DNA of 64,000 nucleotides, taken from positions 248,001 to 312,000 of the forward strand of contig NZ_FOCQ01000002.1 of NCBI RefSeq assembly GCF_900110165.1, read 5' to 3'. Position 1 is the first letter of the stretch. Each line of letters opens with the position of its first letter. Below are positions 35,351-44,816 of this stretch, in pieces. Origin of the DNA: Lihuaxuella thermophila (GTDB lineage Bacteria; Bacillota; Bacilli; Thermoactinomycetales; Thermoactinomycetaceae). The translations under genes were made by a program, and so were the position numbers. Under the pieces are notes generated by a model, which did no database searches, was not told where the DNA came from, and saw only the letters and a program-made list of their open reading frames with translations.

Positions 35351-36730
35351 TTGAAGAAAAGGCATTTGGCTTTGGTGCTCGCGGCATCGATGATCGTAGG
35401 ATTCAATATCGGTACGAGCAATGCCCATGGGGCAGAGCCTGATTATTTGGGGCCGGAGGAGATGGTTACATCCCAAGCAAATCTGCCGTCTCAGTCCAAG
35501 GTGAATGATGTACTCAACTCCGCAGACAAATACCTGGGAACCCCCTATCAATGGGGAGCAGAGCCGTATAGCGAAACCAACCGCTATTTTGATTGTTCCT
35601 CTTTTACCCAGCGTATATTTGCAGAAAATGGCATCTATTTAAAACGGGACTCCCGGGAACAGTCCACCCAGGGGAAAACCGTTGCTTCTGTACCGAATCC
35701 CGAAGAATTTATCGGAGCCGGAACGGTAAAGCCAAAAGGGGAGCGTTTGCGATTCGAAGATATTCGGCCGCTGCTGAAGAAAGGCGACCTGATCTTCTTC
35801 GACAACGAGGTGGAAACGCCGAATCTGGAGAAAATCCATCACGTTGCTATTTATATTAATGAACATACACTCCTGCACGCCACTGAAACCTACGGCGTCA
35901 ACTATACCTACTTTAACCGGGAACGTAAAGAAAACATAGTGATGGTCAAGCGGATGATCAATGAATCCATCCCTGCCGTTACACAACGCGACATCGTCAG
36001 AACCGGTGAAAAGTATCTGGGAACCTCTTTTTCAACAGCCGCCAAGTTTGTGAATCAGGTGTTTGCGGAGCGCGGAATTTCGCTCCCGGCAACAGCGAAT
36101 GATATGTCGAAGGTGGGCATCGACGTCCCGAGAGAGAAGTTGAAAACAGGGGACTTAGTCTTTTTCGACAGCGACCATGACGGGATTATCACGCATGTCG
36201 CCATTTATATCAATGAGGACCGCCTGCTCCATAACACCGTATCCAAAGGAGTAACCTACACCACCTTTGCTTCTTCGTCTTACTGGAACAGCGCGTATGT
36301 CAAAGGGAAACGCATTCTGGATCTGAAAGGTCCTCTGCCGATCAATGAAGAGGTATTCAAAACCGCTGTCAGCTATGTGGGCAAGACCCAGATCCAAGAT
36401 ATCGGACCGGATGGGGAAAACGGTCAGCCTCCCATGATTACGCCCGATTCCTCCAAGTTTGTCCAAAAGGTATTTTATGATCACTATGTCGGCATGTCCC
36501 GTTACTCCAATGAACAGCGGACGCAAGGAACCGCGGTTTCCTTGGCCAATGCCGTGCCGGGAGATCTGGTGTTTTTTGACTCCGACCAGGATGGGGAGTC
36601 CGATTATGTTGCTTTCTATGTAGATTCCGATACCATTCTGGTCAGCTTTTCATCATCGGGAATTCAGTATAAAACACTGACATCGTCGATGAAAGAAGAC
36701 ATTATCGCCGTTAGACGAATCGGATTGTAG
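35351..36730 (+). CDS. Secreted protein with three NlpC/P60 domains, one active
   Basis: About 459 residues from the TTG at 35351 (GAGGAGAGAG lies 8 bases ahead; the ATG at 35333 lacks a site). Signal peptide KKRHLALVLAASMIVGF to AHG-A. Three tandem NlpC/P60 units follow, each beginning with a helix YLGT/YVGK. Unit 1 has the catalytic Cys (FDCSSFTQRIF) and His (HHVAIYINEHTLLHA). Unit 2 has lost the Cys (FSTAAKFVNQVF) but keeps His (THVAIYINEDRLLHN). Unit 3 has Ser for Cys (PDSSKFVQKVF) and Tyr for His (DYVAFYV). Likely a peptidoglycan gamma-D-glutamyl-diaminopimelate endopeptidase with two binding-only copies. Followed by a terminator. Confidence 0.9.
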   Translation: MKKRHLALVLAASMIVGFNIGTSNAHGAEPDYLGPEEMVTSQANLPSQSKVNDVLNSADKYLGTPYQWGAEPYSETNRYFDCSSFTQRIFAENGIYLKRDSREQSTQGKTVASVPNPEEFIGAGTVKPKGERLRFEDIRPLLKKGDLIFFDNEVETPNLEKIHHVAIYINEHTLLHATETYGVNYTYFNRERKENIVMVKRMINESIPAVTQRDIVRTGEKYLGTSFSTAAKFVNQVFAERGISLPATANDMSKVGIDVPREKLKTGDLVFFDSDHDGIITHVAIYINEDRLLHNTVSKGVTYTTFASSSYWNSAYVKGKRILDLKGPLPINEEVFKTAVSYVGKTQIQDIGPDGENGQPPMITPDSSKFVQKVFYDHYVGMSRYSNEQRTQGTAVSLANAVPGDLVFFDSDQDGESDYVAFYVDSDTILVSFSSSGIQYKTLTSSMKEDIIAVRRIGL

Positions 36731-36749
36731 GTTTTATGACAAAGCAAGC

Positions 36750-36781
36750 ACCCGTCCTGCGCTTATGAAGGGCGGGTTTTT
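36750..36781 (+). terminator. Terminator after the NlpC/P60 gene
   Basis: ACCCGTCCT (36750-36758) pairs with AGGGCGGGT (36769-36777), one mismatch, then TTTTT. Confidence 0.8.
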
Positions 36782-36807
36782 GCACAGGAATGATAGATAA
36801 AAGTCGT

Positions 36808-36835
36808 CAAAAGCCGCCACATTGTAGGGCGGCTT
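36808..36835 (-). terminator. Terminator after glcF
   Basis: AAGCCGCC and GGCGGCTT arms around a 9-base loop; on the minus strand followed by TTGAC, on the plus strand by ACTTTTATT. Confidence 0.6.
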
Positions 36836-36839
36836 ACTT

Positions 36840-38207
36840 TTATTCGTGTGGACTCTGCATTGCTCGATCAAGCAGGTCCATCACATGAACGGCTTCCATC
36901 TGGTCCTGCAGGCCGGCTCGGAGGATTCCCTGTTTCATCTGCAACAGGCAGCCCGGATTGGAAGTAGCGATGATTTGGGCTTTGGTTTGTTTGACATTTT
37001 CCATCTTTTCATCAAGAATCCGCATCGACATGTCAAAGTGAGTCAGGTTATAAATGCCTGCGGAACCACAGCAACTGTCGGCCTGCTCCATTTCTGCATA
37101 TTCGATGCCCGGAATGCGCTTCAACAGCTCGCGGGGCTGATTGCGGATTCCCTGCCCATGGGCTAAATGGCAGGAGTCTTGATAGGTGATGCGAACAGGG
37201 AGCGGTTTGCCAAATGTCAACGAAGGCAGTTCTGCAAGCAATTCATTGGCATCACGCATTTTGTTCACGAAGGCCAGGGCCCGTTCTTTCCAATCGGGGT
37301 CGCCATGGAACCAGTGGTGGTACTCTTTCAGCGCTGCACCACAGCCGCCCGCATTATTCACGATCCAATCCACATTGGCTTGTTCAAAAGCTTCAATATT
37401 GCGTTTAGCCAGACGGACGGCGAGGTCCATTTCACCCGAGTGGACGTGCAAGGCTCCGCAGCATGCCTGATTTTCCACGAAGACGACATCGCAGCCGGCT
37501 TTGGTTAACAGTCGGGCCGTCGCCTGGTTGGTTTCATAGAACAGGATGTCCATCACGCAACCGGTGAAAAGCCCGACCGTAAAGAGTTTTTCCTTTTCCG
37601 CTTTCATGACCCTTTTCCGCTTTTTCCGTTCGAAAGGAGAAGCGATCTTTCCTGATGCTTGCTGCATCTCGGCCATCGCCCGGGGAAAGATCTTGATCAA
37701 ACCGGTCTTGGCGGCCAATGATTGCAAACCAGTAGCCTGCACTGCCCAGAGGAGTGTCCCCAGCGCTTTGATCCGTTTGGGGTATGGGAACAACTTTTCA
37801 AATACGATCCGGCGAATCCAAGAGGGCCGCTGACTGGATTTTTTATTTTCTTCAATCACCCCGCGCGCCGTTTCCAACAGGCTCCCGTAAGGAACACCGG
37901 CCGGACAGGCCGTTTCGCAAGCCCGGCATCCCAGGCACAGATACATATTATTTTCAAACTCCTCATCGATGGGGAGTTGTTCACGGGCAACTCCTTTCAT
38001 CAGGGCAATCCGGCCTCTGGGACTGGCCGATTCTCTTCCGGTCTGCCGGTAGGTGGGGCAGGCAGGAAGGCAAAATCCACAGTGCATGCAGTTCAGGATT
38101 TCATCCATGTTAAATTTATGCAATTTCCCGTTTTCCGAATTGATCAAGGAGGCGGACTCACATGCCGGGCCTGTCTGCTGTTCAGTTTTTTCCGGAATGG
38201 TACTCAT
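36840..38207 (-). CDS. glcF: Glycolate oxidase iron-sulfur subunit
   Basis: A 455-residue electron-transfer subunit: two 4Fe-4S motifs in the N-terminal half, CMHCGFCLPACPTY (residues about 39-52) and CLGCRACETACPAGV (about 92-106), then two CCG domains with CGALHVHSGE, ACCG and SCCGSAG, typical of GlcF and heterodisulfide-reductase-like proteins. It takes electrons from GlcD into the respiratory chain. Four-base overlap with glcD upstream. Start ATG as coded in that overlap. Confidence 0.93.
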   Translation of the reverse strand: MSTIPEKTEQQTGPACESASLINSENGKLHKFNMDEILNCMHCGFCLPACPTYRQTGRESASPRGRIALMKGVAREQLPIDEEFENNMYLCLGCRACETACPAGVPYGSLLETARGVIEENKKSSQRPSWIRRIVFEKLFPYPKRIKALGTLLWAVQATGLQSLAAKTGLIKIFPRAMAEMQQASGKIASPFERKKRKRVMKAEKEKLFTVGLFTGCVMDILFYETNQATARLLTKAGCDVVFVENQACCGALHVHSGEMDLAVRLAKRNIEAFEQANVDWIVNNAGGCGAALKEYHHWFHGDPDWKERALAFVNKMRDANELLAELPSLTFGKPLPVRITYQDSCHLAHGQGIRNQPRELLKRIPGIEYAEMEQADSCCGSAGIYNLTHFDMSMRILDEKMENVKQTKAQIIATSNPGCLLQMKQGILRAGLQDQMEAVHVMDLLDRAMQSPHE

Positions 38208-39643
38208 TTTTTCACCACCAGTCTGCGACGCCCATGATTCGGAACCAATTTTCCGGGATTCATGATGTTGTTGGGGTCGAATGCCTGTTTAATCCGTTTC
38301 ATCAATTCGATTCCCCCATCGCCAACCTGTAAGTCCAAATAGTTGAGTTTGGCCATCCCGACTCCATGCTCTCCGGTGATCGTTCCACCCAGCCGGAGCG
38401 CCGTGCGGAAAATTTCGTCAAATGCTTGCTCGACACGCTGAATCTCTTCTTTATTGCGTTCATCTGTCATGCAGGTCGGATGCAGATTTCCGTCTCCCGC
38501 GTGGCCGAAGGTGCAGATTTGCACTTGATATTTCTCCGCGATGCGCTCAATTTCTTCCACCATTTCCGCCAGCTTGGAACGCGGGACCGTCGCATCTTCC
38601 AGAATGGTGGTCGGTCTGATGCGGGAGAGTGCAGATAAAGCGGCACGTCTGGCAGCCAGCAATTTAGCCCCCTCTTCCATGTTGCGGGCAATTTGCACAT
38701 CGGCTGCCCCCTCCCGCCGGGCGATTTCGGCCATTTTTTCTATATCCCGCACCACCAGTTCTTCGGGGCCATCCTGCTCAATCAGCAGCATCGCTTTCAT
38801 GTCCGTGGGCAGGCCGAGACCGGCGAAGTCGTCGACGACTTTCATGGTGGCCTGATCCATAAACTCAATCGTAGCGGGAATGATTTTGGATGCGATGATT
38901 CTCTCCACGGTCCTTGCCGCATCAACCAGGTTTTTGTAGTAAGCGGCCAGGGTGCGCTTGGTTTCCGGCAACGGAAGGAGCTTGACGGTTATCTCGGTAA
39001 TGACGCCAAGTGTGCCTTCGGATCCGACCAGCAGACGGGTCATGTCATATCCGGCCACGTCTTTGACGTTTTTTCCTCCGGAACGCAAGACTTCCCCGGA
39101 TGGCAATACATATTCCACTCCCAGGATATAATCTTTGGTTACCCCGTATTTGAGGCCGCGCATTCCGCCGGCGCATTGCGCGAGGTTCCCGCCGACTGTG
39201 GAAATTCTCATACTGCCCGGATCGGGCGGATAAAACAGGCCGACCGCCTCGACTGCCTGATGGAGATCCGCGGTCACCACTCCCGGACCAAGGGTGGCCG
39301 TCAAATTTTGCTGATCAATTTCATGGATCTGATTGAATCGATTCATATTCATCACAATCCCGCCGTGGATCGGGATCGTTCCGCCGGCCAGGTTCGTTCC
39401 CGAGCCGCGGGGAATAACCGGAATCAGATGTCGGTTGGCCACTTTTAAAACAGCAGCCACTTCCTCCACGCTTCCCGGCATGACCACTGCGTTCGGCATG
39501 GATTGAAAAATGGGAGTGGCATCATACGAATACGCATACAATTCATTCGGAGAATCCAGATACCACTCAGCGCCCACGATGGAAACCAGTTCCCGTTTGA
39601 TTTCTTTCGATATATATCCTGTTTCCTTTGACTCAGAAAACAT
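38204..39643 (-). CDS. glcD: Glycolate oxidase FAD-binding subunit
   Basis: Oxidises glycolate to glyoxylate (or a related 2-hydroxy acid). The 479-residue protein has the FAD-binding PP-loop AVVMPGSVEEVAAVLKVA, PVIPRGSGTNLAGG, LGVEYVLPSGEVLRSGGK and the C-terminal TFGHAGDGNLHPT and GTITGEHGVG motifs of GlcD/vanillyl-alcohol-oxidase-type enzymes. ATG with GGGAGGGG ahead. With glcF it forms a two-gene operon, as ysfC-ysfD in B. subtilis; GlcE is absent, usual for Firmicutes. D-lactate dehydrogenase activity is the alternative. Confidence 0.93.
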   Translation of the reverse strand: MFSESKETGYISKEIKRELVSIVGAEWYLDSPNELYAYSYDATPIFQSMPNAVVMPGSVEEVAAVLKVANRHLIPVIPRGSGTNLAGGTIPIHGGIVMNMNRFNQIHEIDQQNLTATLGPGVVTADLHQAVEAVGLFYPPDPGSMRISTVGGNLAQCAGGMRGLKYGVTKDYILGVEYVLPSGEVLRSGGKNVKDVAGYDMTRLLVGSEGTLGVITEITVKLLPLPETKRTLAAYYKNLVDAARTVERIIASKIIPATIEFMDQATMKVVDDFAGLGLPTDMKAMLLIEQDGPEELVVRDIEKMAEIARREGAADVQIARNMEEGAKLLAARRAALSALSRIRPTTILEDATVPRSKLAEMVEEIERIAEKYQVQICTFGHAGDGNLHPTCMTDERNKEEIQRVEQAFDEIFRTALRLGGTITGEHGVGMAKLNYLDLQVGDGGIELMKRIKQAFDPNNIMNPGKLVPNHGRRRLVVKK

Positions 39644-39741
39644 AGGGTCCCCTCCCGACAGGAATCATATGACAGTTGATCAGCCGGATGTTGAGTCCGG
39701 AGCTTTTTCCAAGTTTGATTTCCGGCAACACTGTTGCCATC

Positions 39742-40686
39742 TCATGAAGAGCTTGTCGGCGTTCGGGCTTTTAACCAGTTGATGATATCTTGGTACACTT
39801 CATCCCTGTTGATTTCGTTCAGCATTTCATGGCGCCCTTCTTCATAGAATTTGTAACTGATATCCCGAATGCCCGCTTTTTTTAAGTTTCTGTAGGTTTT
39901 TAGAACTCCTCTGGTATAAAGTCCAACCGGATCCTGGTCTCCCGAAAACAGGAAGATCGGCAAATCTTTCGGAACCCTGCTGATCTGTTCAGGATGGTCC
40001 AGTTGCTTGATCCCGGTCAGTAAATCACAGAAAAAACCGGTCGTTGGGAGCCAGCCGCAATAAGGGTCCTGAATGTATTTGTCTACTTCCCGTTCATCCC
40101 TGCTCAGCCAGTCAAACGGAGTTCGGTTGGGTTTGAAGCGTTTGTTGAAGTTTCCGAAAGAGAGAAAATGGAGCAGGCGGCTTGGGGCTTTTTTTCCTTT
40201 GATCCGCATCTCCAGCTTCACGATCCCGATGCCAATGGAACTTAATATTCCCTGATCGGCCCCCGTGCCTGACAAAATGACGCCGGAAAGTTCCTGCCCG
40301 TATTTTTGTATATATCTTCGGGAAAGAAAAGAGCCCATGCTGTGTCCAAATAAAAAAACGGGCAGACCGGGATGTTCCTTTTTGATGATTCGTGTCAGCC
40401 GGTACATGTCATCCACAACCCGTTCCCAGCCATCTTCATCGGCAAAAAAGCCCAGATTTTCTTTACATCCGGCTGTCTGCCCGTGGCCGCGGTGATCGTT
40501 GGCATAGACGGCATATCCTTCATTTGTCAGGGCTTTTGCAAACTCCCCATAACGTTTGGAATGTTCGGCCATTCCGTGGGCGATTTGCACAACGCCGACC
40601 GGCTTTTCGCTCACAGCTGTCCACTTGTTAACGAATATCAAGGTGTTGTCCCCGGACGGAAACGTAAAAGAAGCGGGTTCCATCTT
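39742..40686 (-). CDS. Alpha/beta hydrolase, monoacylglycerol-lipase-like
   Basis: A 314-residue soluble hydrolase: HG motif GVVQIAHGMAEHSKRY, YANDHRGHGQTAG, the nucleophile elbow VFLFGHSMGS, catalytic Asp in LFSGDQDPVG and His in EEGRHEMLNE. Motifs match the YtpA/monoacylglycerol lipase group. ATG 40686 is chosen because GGGAGG lies 9 bases ahead; the upstream GTG (40701) overlaps that site. No partner visible; single gene. Confidence 0.9.
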   Translation of the reverse strand, partial: KMEPASFTFPSGDNTLIFVNKWTAVSEKPVGVVQIAHGMAEHSKRYGEFAKALTNEGYAVYANDHRGHGQTAGCKENLGFFADEDGWERVVDDMYRLTRIIKKEHPGLPVFLFGHSMGSFLSRRYIQKYGQELSGVILSGTGADQGILSSIGIGIVKLEMRIKGKKAPSRLLHFLSFGNFNKRFKPNRTPFDWLSRDEREVDKYIQDPYCGWLPTTGFFCDLLTGIKQLDHPEQISRVPKDLPIFLFSGDQDPVGLYTRGVLKTYRNLKKAGIRDISYKFYEEGRHEMLNEINRDEVYQDIINWLKARTPTSSS

Positions 40687-40837
40687 GTATCCTCCCTTCA
40701 CCTTTCTCTCGCTTCTGGCTTCAATATACTTGTTTCAAACAAATTTGCATACACCTTTTTGAGGGGTTCACATAGGATGAAGGGTAGATATTTGCCTAGG
40801 CTTTGCGAATCAGCCATGGAAAGGGTGGAGAGGGTCA

Positions 40838-42682
40838 GTGTGCGGAATCACTGGTTGGATTGATTTTGAACAAGATGTGAGCCAGCAAACGGCCATCCTG
40901 GATGCGATGAACCAAGCCCACGTCGCCCGGGGGCCGGATGCGGAAGGAACTTGGGTATCCAGGCATGCGGCCTTGGGACACCGGAGATTGATCGTCATCG
41001 ACCCGGAAGGCGGAATTCAGCCCATGATTAAACATGTGGGTGACCGGAAATATGTGATCACCTACAATGGGGAGCTTTATAATATGCCGGAGCTTCGCCT
41101 GAAGCTGTTGTCATTGGGCCATCAACTGACCAGTCGCTCGGACACGGAACTGATTTTGGCTGCCTACGCAGAATGGGGACTCAGTTGTCCGGAGCATCTC
41201 AACGGAATTTTTGCCTTCGCCGTCTGGGATGAGGCGAATCAGCAATTGTTTATCGCCAGGGACCGGATCGGTGTCAAACCGCTCTTTTACGCACAAGCGG
41301 GAAGCTCGTTCCTGTTCGGATCGGAAATCAAGTCACTGTTGGCCCATCCGGCCATTCGCCCGGAGCTGGATGAAGAAGGGATCGCCGAAGTGCTGATGAT
41401 GGGGCCGGCGCGGACTCCCGGTGTCGGCGTGTTCCGTGGAATCAAAGAATTGAAACCGGGGCACTGGATGGTGATCAACCGGGAAGGAATCACCGTCAAA
41501 CCCTATTGGGAACTGATCAGCCGTCACCATACCGATGATTTTGAAACCACCGTTGCAAATGTAAGGGATCTTTTTCAGGATGCAGTCAAAAGACAGTTGG
41601 TTTCTGACGTCCCCATCGGGACCATGTTGTCCGGAGGCCTGGATTCCAGCGCGATTTCCGCCTTTGCTGCACAGGTATTCAAAGATGAAGGGCGGGGCAT
41701 CCTGCATACATTTTCCGTTGACTATGCGGATAATGAGAAATATTTCAGCGTCAATGAATTCCAGCCCAACCCGGATGCTCCCTGGGTCCGCTTAATGTCC
41801 GAACATATCGGTTCCCGTCATCATACGGTTTTGATCGACAACCAGGAACTGATCGATCATTTGGTCCGGTCGATGGAAGTGCGTGATTTGCCGGGAATGG
41901 CCGACATCGACGCTTCTCTGTTGCTTTTCTCCCGTGAAATTAAGAAAGATCTGACGGTCGTGTTATCCGGTGAGTGTGCCGATGAGGTGTTTGGCGGCTA
42001 TCCGTGGTTCCACCGGGAAGAGATGGTGAACGCCGATACGTTCCCCTGGGCGCGTCTGGTGGGCGAACGGATTCCGTTTATCTCTCCTGAAATCTCTTCC
42101 CGCATCCGTCTGTCGGATTACGTGGAAGCCCGGTATCAGGAGGCATTGTCCGAGGTTCCCCGCTTATCGGAAGAGAACGCCACCGAAGCCCGGATGCGGG
42201 AGATGTTTTATCTCAACCTGACCCGCTGGATGCCTACGCTGTTGGACCGAAAAGACAGGATGAGCATGGCTTTCGGGCTGGAAGTGCGGGTTCCCTTTTG
42301 CGATCATCATTTGGTCGAATATGTGTGGAACATCCCCTGGTCCATGAAAAAACACGGCCAAAGAGAGAAAGGCCTGTTGCGTTACGCACTGAAGGGAATT
42401 TTACCGGAAGAAATCATCGAGCGGAAGAAAAGTCCCTATCCCAAGACCCATCATCCCGGCTATCTCCGTACGATGCAGTCGAAAATCCTGCAGTTAACCG
42501 AAGATCCGCATGCCCCCGTTTTTCAATTGCTCGACCGCAAGGCCGTCCGCCGGTTTGCGGAGCAGGATCTGTCAGGACGGCATTTCCCCTGGTTTGGTCA
42601 GTTGATGAATGTACCCGCCCTCCTGGCCTATTGGCTGCAAATGAATGAATGGCTTATCAAATACAACATAAGCATCCGGTAA
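40838..42682 (+). CDS. asnB: Asparagine synthetase (glutamine-hydrolysing)
   Basis: Makes asparagine from aspartate, ATP and glutamine. The 614-residue protein begins MCGITGW, where Cys2 is the amidotransferase nucleophile after Met removal, followed by ARGPDAEGTW and the N-terminal glutaminase domain with RSDTELIL and TYNGELYN. The synthetase domain has the PP-loop MLSGGLDSSAIS and ECADEVFGGYPW. GTG start at 40838 with GGAGAGGG upstream. B. subtilis has three such enzymes (AsnB, AsnH, AsnO); length is closest to AsnO, which works in sporulation, but this cannot be settled by eye. Followed by a terminator. Confidence 0.92.
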   Translation: MCGITGWIDFEQDVSQQTAILDAMNQAHVARGPDAEGTWVSRHAALGHRRLIVIDPEGGIQPMIKHVGDRKYVITYNGELYNMPELRLKLLSLGHQLTSRSDTELILAAYAEWGLSCPEHLNGIFAFAVWDEANQQLFIARDRIGVKPLFYAQAGSSFLFGSEIKSLLAHPAIRPELDEEGIAEVLMMGPARTPGVGVFRGIKELKPGHWMVINREGITVKPYWELISRHHTDDFETTVANVRDLFQDAVKRQLVSDVPIGTMLSGGLDSSAISAFAAQVFKDEGRGILHTFSVDYADNEKYFSVNEFQPNPDAPWVRLMSEHIGSRHHTVLIDNQELIDHLVRSMEVRDLPGMADIDASLLLFSREIKKDLTVVLSGECADEVFGGYPWFHREEMVNADTFPWARLVGERIPFISPEISSRIRLSDYVEARYQEALSEVPRLSEENATEARMREMFYLNLTRWMPTLLDRKDRMSMAFGLEVRVPFCDHHLVEYVWNIPWSMKKHGQREKGLLRYALKGILPEEIIERKKSPYPKTHHPGYLRTMQSKILQLTEDPHAPVFQLLDRKAVRRFAEQDLSGRHFPWFGQLMNVPALLAYWLQMNEWLIKYNISIR

Positions 42683-42690
42683 TGGCTTGT

Positions 42691-42711
42691 CTCCCGTAAG
42701 GGAGTTTTTTT
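42691..42711 (+). terminator. Terminator after asnB
   Basis: CTCCC-GTAA-GGGAG, then TTTTTTT. Confidence 0.85.
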
Positions 42712-42858
42712 ATTTCTGCCTGCATTCGGCTTGCCTGGATGGTTTTCGAAGCATTGAATCGAAAAATATTTTCTTTCAACATGACACAAAAAACAAAAGA
42801 TCCTTCGAATTAAGAGATGCAACGATTTAAATTATCATTTTGCAGGAGGAACGCATAC

Positions 42859-43722
42859 ATGAAACGATTTGCCGCAATCTTTATGGTACTGGCGCTTGTA
42901 TTTGCAGTAGTACCGAGTTTTGCATTTGCCGAAGAAAACACGAAACCGGCAACTGCTGATCCCGCCCAACCGGCAGATCAAACTGCTCCGGTTCAAAACA
43001 CGGATGAAAAAGCAGATGACACCCAGAACAAAACGGATGATGGACAAGCACCAGCCAACGAAGACCAAACCAAAGAGGATAATCAACAATCCGGTGAGAA
43101 CAAGTCCGGCAACGACGGAGCGCAAACCGGTGAAAACGGCCAATCCGGTAACGATCAAGACGGTAATCAACAACCGCAAAAGCCGGAACAACCTGAGCCC
43201 TGCCCGGCTGAGCCATCCGCCGAAAACTTCTATGATATCGTTGTCGATACTCAAGAAGCAGGCGAAAATAAAGTGAAAGTGATTGCCAAGCTTCAAGCTA
43301 AAGAAGCGGAAGGCACCTGGTTTGTCGGAGTGTGGCCGGCAGGTTCCTCTCCCGAAAAACCTCCGGTGATCAGTGATGAATTGAACAAAAAAGGAACCTC
43401 CATTGCCTACGAACTTGATCTGAATAAACTATCTGCCGGCGAGTATGACATCTATGTCGGCTTTGAAGGAACCATCGACGGCAAAAACTGTTCCCTCGGA
43501 TTTGGCGACACAGGAATCATCGTTGAAGACGACGACGTAAAACCTGCTCCGCAAGAACCGAAAAAACCATCCACTCCTGAAAAAGGAAAAGAAGCCGTAG
43601 ACCAGCTGAAAGGCGGCAAACTGCCCAAAACCGCTACCTCCTATCCAGTTTCCATGACACTGGGCGCACTGCTCCTGGCAGCAGGTGTGGGCATGCTGAT
43701 GTTCCGCCGCTTGAGCGCTTAA
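42859..43722 (+). CDS. Sortase-anchored surface protein (LPKTA)
   Basis: A 287-residue protein: signal peptide KRFAAIFMVLALVFAVVPSF to AFA-EE; residues about 25-125 form a low-complexity linker rich in Asn, Gln, Asp, Glu, Gly; a compact domain at about 130-225 (FYDIVVDTQEAGENKVKV, YDIYVGFEGTIDGKNCSL) with one Cys on each side (PEPCPAEPS and KNCSLG, a possible disulfide); a Pro/Lys stretch; then the sorting signal LPKTA, a hydrophobic stretch and the basic tail FRRLSA. LPXTA rather than LPXTG points to a class D-type sortase or a variant housekeeping enzyme. Start ATG with GGAGG. Function unknown; likely cell-wall adhesin or shield. Confidence 0.88.
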   Translation: MKRFAAIFMVLALVFAVVPSFAFAEENTKPATADPAQPADQTAPVQNTDEKADDTQNKTDDGQAPANEDQTKEDNQQSGENKSGNDGAQTGENGQSGNDQDGNQQPQKPEQPEPCPAEPSAENFYDIVVDTQEAGENKVKVIAKLQAKEAEGTWFVGVWPAGSSPEKPPVISDELNKKGTSIAYELDLNKLSAGEYDIYVGFEGTIDGKNCSLGFGDTGIIVEDDDVKPAPQEPKKPSTPEKGKEAVDQLKGGKLPKTATSYPVSMTLGALLLAAGVGMLMFRRLSA

Positions 43723-43777
43723 TAAACGACAGCCCTCTACATGAAGAGATCGCTCTCTCATGAAGAGGCTTTCAATA

Positions 43778-43811
43778 AAATGGGTTAGGGACTATTTTCC
43801 CTAACCCATTT
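43778..43811 (+). terminator. Terminator after the LPKTA protein
   Basis: AAATGGGTTAGGG pairs perfectly with CCCTAACCCATTT around 8 bases. Confidence 0.85.
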
Positions 43812-44008
43812 CTATCAGTGCAGTTGATAACTTTTTTCATTTAAGATCTGAAATTCATAGATCATATTGGAGTTAGGTTAACCATTGTAGTCGTAAATGG
43901 TGGCGTTTTAAGAGAAATTGTCAGAAAAGAACTTAAAAAAGGGGTTACGTTTGATCCCTCTGGATCGTGATAAGCATTCAATACATATTTTTGTTCTACG
44001 GGACCTAT
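43812..44008. other. Gene-free stretch with a possible gene relic
   Basis: A start-less frame on the plus strand (about 43848-43970) reads RLTIVVVNGGVLREIVRKEL then KKGVTFDPSGS. It resembles, in pattern, the VTIVN...TTFTVRI end of the next small protein on the other strand. Too short and without a start codon. Confidence 0.35.
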
Positions 44009-44302
44009 TCATTTTGTTTTTCTCTTCGTTCTTATTCGTACCGTGAATGTAGTCCCCCTCGGAATCCTCCAAAAAGAGTCTACTTGGCCTTGTGTATTCA
44101 CAATAGTGACATAATAGTCATTGTTTTCAAGTCTGTTTATACGTATAGCGAATTCGCAAGGGGGGCAGTCTACTCTTATTGGCCGCCCCATCACCCCCCT
44201 GCGTGAAACGCGGTAATATACTAAATGAGATATGTTGTGGTCACCTGTGACTGTAAATACCTCACTAAAACCCACTCTACGGGAATACACTAACTCCGCC
44301 AT
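44009..44302 (-). CDS. Hypothetical small protein
   Basis: A 97-residue protein with a beta-rich look: FSEVFTVTGDHNISHLVYY, then a CPPCEF pair of Cys, INRLENNDYYVTIVNTQGQV and a basic C-terminus TTFTVRIRTKRKTK. No membrane segment. Ribosome binding site AAAGGAG about 10 bases before the ATG. Not recognised. No neighbour on the same strand. Confidence 0.55.
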   Translation of the reverse strand: MAELVYSRRVGFSEVFTVTGDHNISHLVYYRVSRRGVMGRPIRVDCPPCEFAIRINRLENNDYYVTIVNTQGQVDSFWRIPRGTTFTVRIRTKRKTK

Positions 44303-44703
44303 TGAGGAAACACTCCTTTTGAGAGTAGTCTTGAAAACTCGATTATACTTTTTTCAGTATCCAGTTAATATCTATATATATGCTGGGAAAATGATTTTGA
44401 CATAGATGTGAATGAGAATTATAGAAAATAGATGATAGATTGAAAGATAGACGTGTCGTTCAGTGCTTTTTTGTTCCCGTTTATGGGTACCGGAGTGATC
44501 ATTAGAGCAGCTGTTGGCATGACGTTTGAGGGTGGGAGCAGAGGAAATCGGGCGCGGCGGGGTTATTTCAACGTCTGTGAGTGGTTGTTTAACCATTTAT
44601 TTTGCGGTAAACTTGTGTTATAAATATAAAGTAAACATGTCAAGCGACAGTAACGCTATTTTTACACATACAACAAATTCCTTTAAATTATCTTGGAGAA
44701 TAT
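44303..44703. other. AT-rich gene-free stretch before tRNA-Arg
   Basis: No convincing gene. The end probably holds the tRNA-Arg promoter: TATAAA at about 44622 with a weak -35. Confidence 0.5.
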
Positions 44704-44780
44704 GCGCCCGTAGCTCAGCAGGATAGAGCAGCGGTTTCCTAAACCGCGTGTCGGAGGTTCGAGTCCTCTCGGGCGCGCCA
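44704..44780 (+). tRNA. tRNA-Arg (anticodon CCU)
   Basis: A 77-base tRNA with encoded CCA: acceptor GCGCCCG pairs with CGGGCGC, D arm GCTCAGCAGGATAGAGC, anticodon stem GCGGT/ACCGC with loop TTCCTAA (anticodon CCT, Arg AGG), variable loop GTGTC and T arm GGAGGTTCGAGTCCTC. A 24-base piece of it recurs at 15264-15287. Confidence 0.96.
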
Positions 44781-44816
44781 GTGAAATCGCCGTTCAACAT
44801 TTTGCAATATAGGATC

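Noticed and set aside
44372-44596. Minus-strand 74-codon frame upstream of tRNA-Arg
   Set aside because: No ribosome binding site, odd composition and no relation to neighbours.
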